From the NCBI GenBank assembly GCA_026413225.1, contig CM048556.1:22049115-22113114 (forward strand): DNA of 64,000 nt, written 5' to 3'. Origin of the DNA: Otis tarda. Lineage: Eukaryota > Chordata > Aves > Otidiformes > Otididae. Position 1 is the stretch's first letter; every line of letters starts with the position of its first letter. The notes beneath the pieces are model-generated. The model worked only from the letters and a program-made list of their open reading frames with translations, searched no databases and was not told the origin of the DNA. Positions 62,501-64,000 of the stretch are shown in pieces. The translations under genes and the position numbers were made by a program.

Positions 62501-64000
62501 TTCCCAAAACTGCCGTGCTAAACCGAGCTGAATCCTCACCGGCAAATCTCTCCATCGCCTGCAAGCAACTCGCTCGCCCAGCCGAATTCCCCTCCCGCAC
62601 CCGGGAGGGCACCGCGGCCTGGGGCTGATCCGGGGAAAAGCATCCCTGAGGAGACACCCGGGCTGGGTAAACCACAAACAGCTCTCCCCCGAGCCCCAAC
62701 CTTTTATTTGAAGGGCTGGGTTTTCCTGCTGGCAGCAGGAGCTTTCTGACGCCTGAAGGAAGAGGCAGAGCGAGTCCTGTAAGGAGATTTATCCAGGACG
62801 GTGCTTCTGGAAGGCTGGATATTCCGGCATCCTTCTGCGTGCCTTTGTTTCCCCTCTCTGGATCTGCTCCTGGCTTCACTGAGGGTTTGAAACAAAAATA
62901 GAATCCATTTATGACCACACTCGCCTGAGAAAGCCTATCAATCATCTCCGCTGGGCTGGCAGAGGATTCCGAGGCTTTAACTCCCGCGCGGCGGAGCGGC
63001 TGGGAGCGTCCCGCTCGCCCGGCGGCTGGGACAGGGGAAGATGGCACGCGCCTGGCTTTGCCGCCTTTCCACGCGTCCGAGAGCAGCGAGAGCCTGGGGG
63101 ACCTCTCCTGTCCCCTCTTCCAGGCTTCGCCCCGTTGCTGCCGCGCGCGGAGGGGCGTAGGTCCGCGGCGGGGAGGTTTTGTCCCGGCACGGCCCAGAAA
63201 GAAGCCGGCTTCATTCCAAGTCTTGTGACTCTGCATCGGTGGCAGGAGAGCGGAGCTACTGGGACGTTTTGGACCAGCTTTGGACCCGCGGGTGGTGGTG
63301 GAGGAAAGCAGCTGAGGCCATGTCACCGGCTTGGAAAGCCAAGGTCCCTCCAGCTTTCCCGGCGGGATGCGAGTCCGGATGGGGGCTTTCCCCACCAGCA
63401 CATCCCAACGCACCTCCAGGACAATCCCAGTCATTATTATTTCGGGCCACGCTCAGCAGGTTTTAAATTATTCTGTCTCAACTAGCCGATGGCATTTGTT
63501 ACCTGTCATGCAATGCTCTTGGTAATTAATTGGTATTTAATTAATTAAGGGATAATGGCATTCAATTAAGGGATGCTTGTGGAACGCTGTCTCTGGGTAA
63601 TTAATGGCTTCCTGCTGCTCCAGCAAAGCAGAGGCATTTGTGGAAAACAAATAGAGAGGAGAAGCTGGCGGCGAAGGCGATGTGCGGTCGCTGGCGAGGA
63701 GAACCGCACGAAGAGCCGGCACCCGACGTTCCCGGCATCGCGCGGCGGGTCGCGGGCAGAAACGAGACCTGGTTTGCAGACACCGTGCCCTGGGCTCACG
63801 CGTGTAAACTCCAAATCGCTCCCGCTGATGCCAAGGACCAAAGCATCCGGGAGAAAAATGGGCCCTGTGTCCCATCGACTTTGGAGGAGAGCACGGGAAA
63901 TGAATTTCCCGGGACGTGAAGATAAATGAAAATAAATTCCCTGAATCAAAGGGAACAGAGCACCGTTCTGGATAAAGAAGGACAAACAGTGCAGGATAAA
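56521..64000. other. Gene-poor region to window end
   Basis: No gene is recognised. Features of note are a splice-flanked open segment at 59383-59605, an AATAAA plus poly(A) tail-like end at 59061-59102, an (ATA)n run at about 59631-59653, three copies of CCATATGCTAT at about 62289-62327, a 350-codon minus-strand open frame at 62382-63434 without recognisable homology, and a TAATTA-rich patch at 63521-63606. Confidence 0.35.
59383..59602 (-). other. Exon-like open segment of unknown identity
   Basis: On minus it is bounded by an acceptor-like CTACCAG and a donor GTAAAT, and reads SEMYSLAVSLTSRDGVGDLE, then RLFHICLPALVPDLG, with GC-rich third positions. On plus the same DNA is bounded by TTTGTTTTCAG (to 59409) and GTAGCG (59606), and one frame is also open (PFQITNSISARQADGQAV). 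I recognise neither protein. It may be an exon of a neighbouring gene or chance. Confidence 0.25.

Overview
This is vertebrate nuclear DNA, most likely from a bird. The evidence is three spliced vertebrate genes with compact introns, very GC-rich and G/C-homopolymer-rich stretches typical of small avian chromosomes, a CR1 LINE fragment, and no mammalian SINEs. A crocodilian or turtle is a weaker alternative. The species cannot be named from the sequence.

Layout. (1) 1-1930: the last two coding exons and 3' end of the Rag GTPase gene RRAGB. (2) 4840-11660: KLF8, a compact Kruppel-like zinc-finger repressor gene with an X-box/CCAAT/CRE-like promoter, a G-rich first intron and all three C2H2 fingers. 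(3) 16226-38975: a second, complete Kruppel-like gene, a KLF5 paralogue (KLF5-like), in four exons over 21 kb on the same strand, with a candidate in-frame cassette exon in its 14-kb first intron. (4) 38976-64000: about 25 kb with no gene I can recognise. It holds possible distal polyadenylation, repeat fragments and AT-rich motif clusters.

RRAGB next to KLF8 matches human Xp11.21. KLF8 next to a KLF5-type gene mirrors human chromosome 13, where KLF12 (KLF8's sister) lies near KLF5. The window therefore looks like the second copy of an ancient KLF5 + KLF3/8/12-group pair, and mammals appear to keep only KLF8 here. The products probably act oppositely on the same CACCC/GC-box sites. KLF8 carries the CtBP-recruiting PVDLS motif, and the KLF5-like protein carries a KLF5-type activation segment, PPPSY motif and phosphodegron-like segment.

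Repeats are sparse: a degraded endogenous-retrovirus fossil near 14-15 kb, CR1 fragments, three copies of an interspersed repeat I cannot name, a 24-bp minisatellite, and a long GC-rich hairpin in KLF8 intron 1. All family assignments come from reading translations and recalled family sequences. No search was run.
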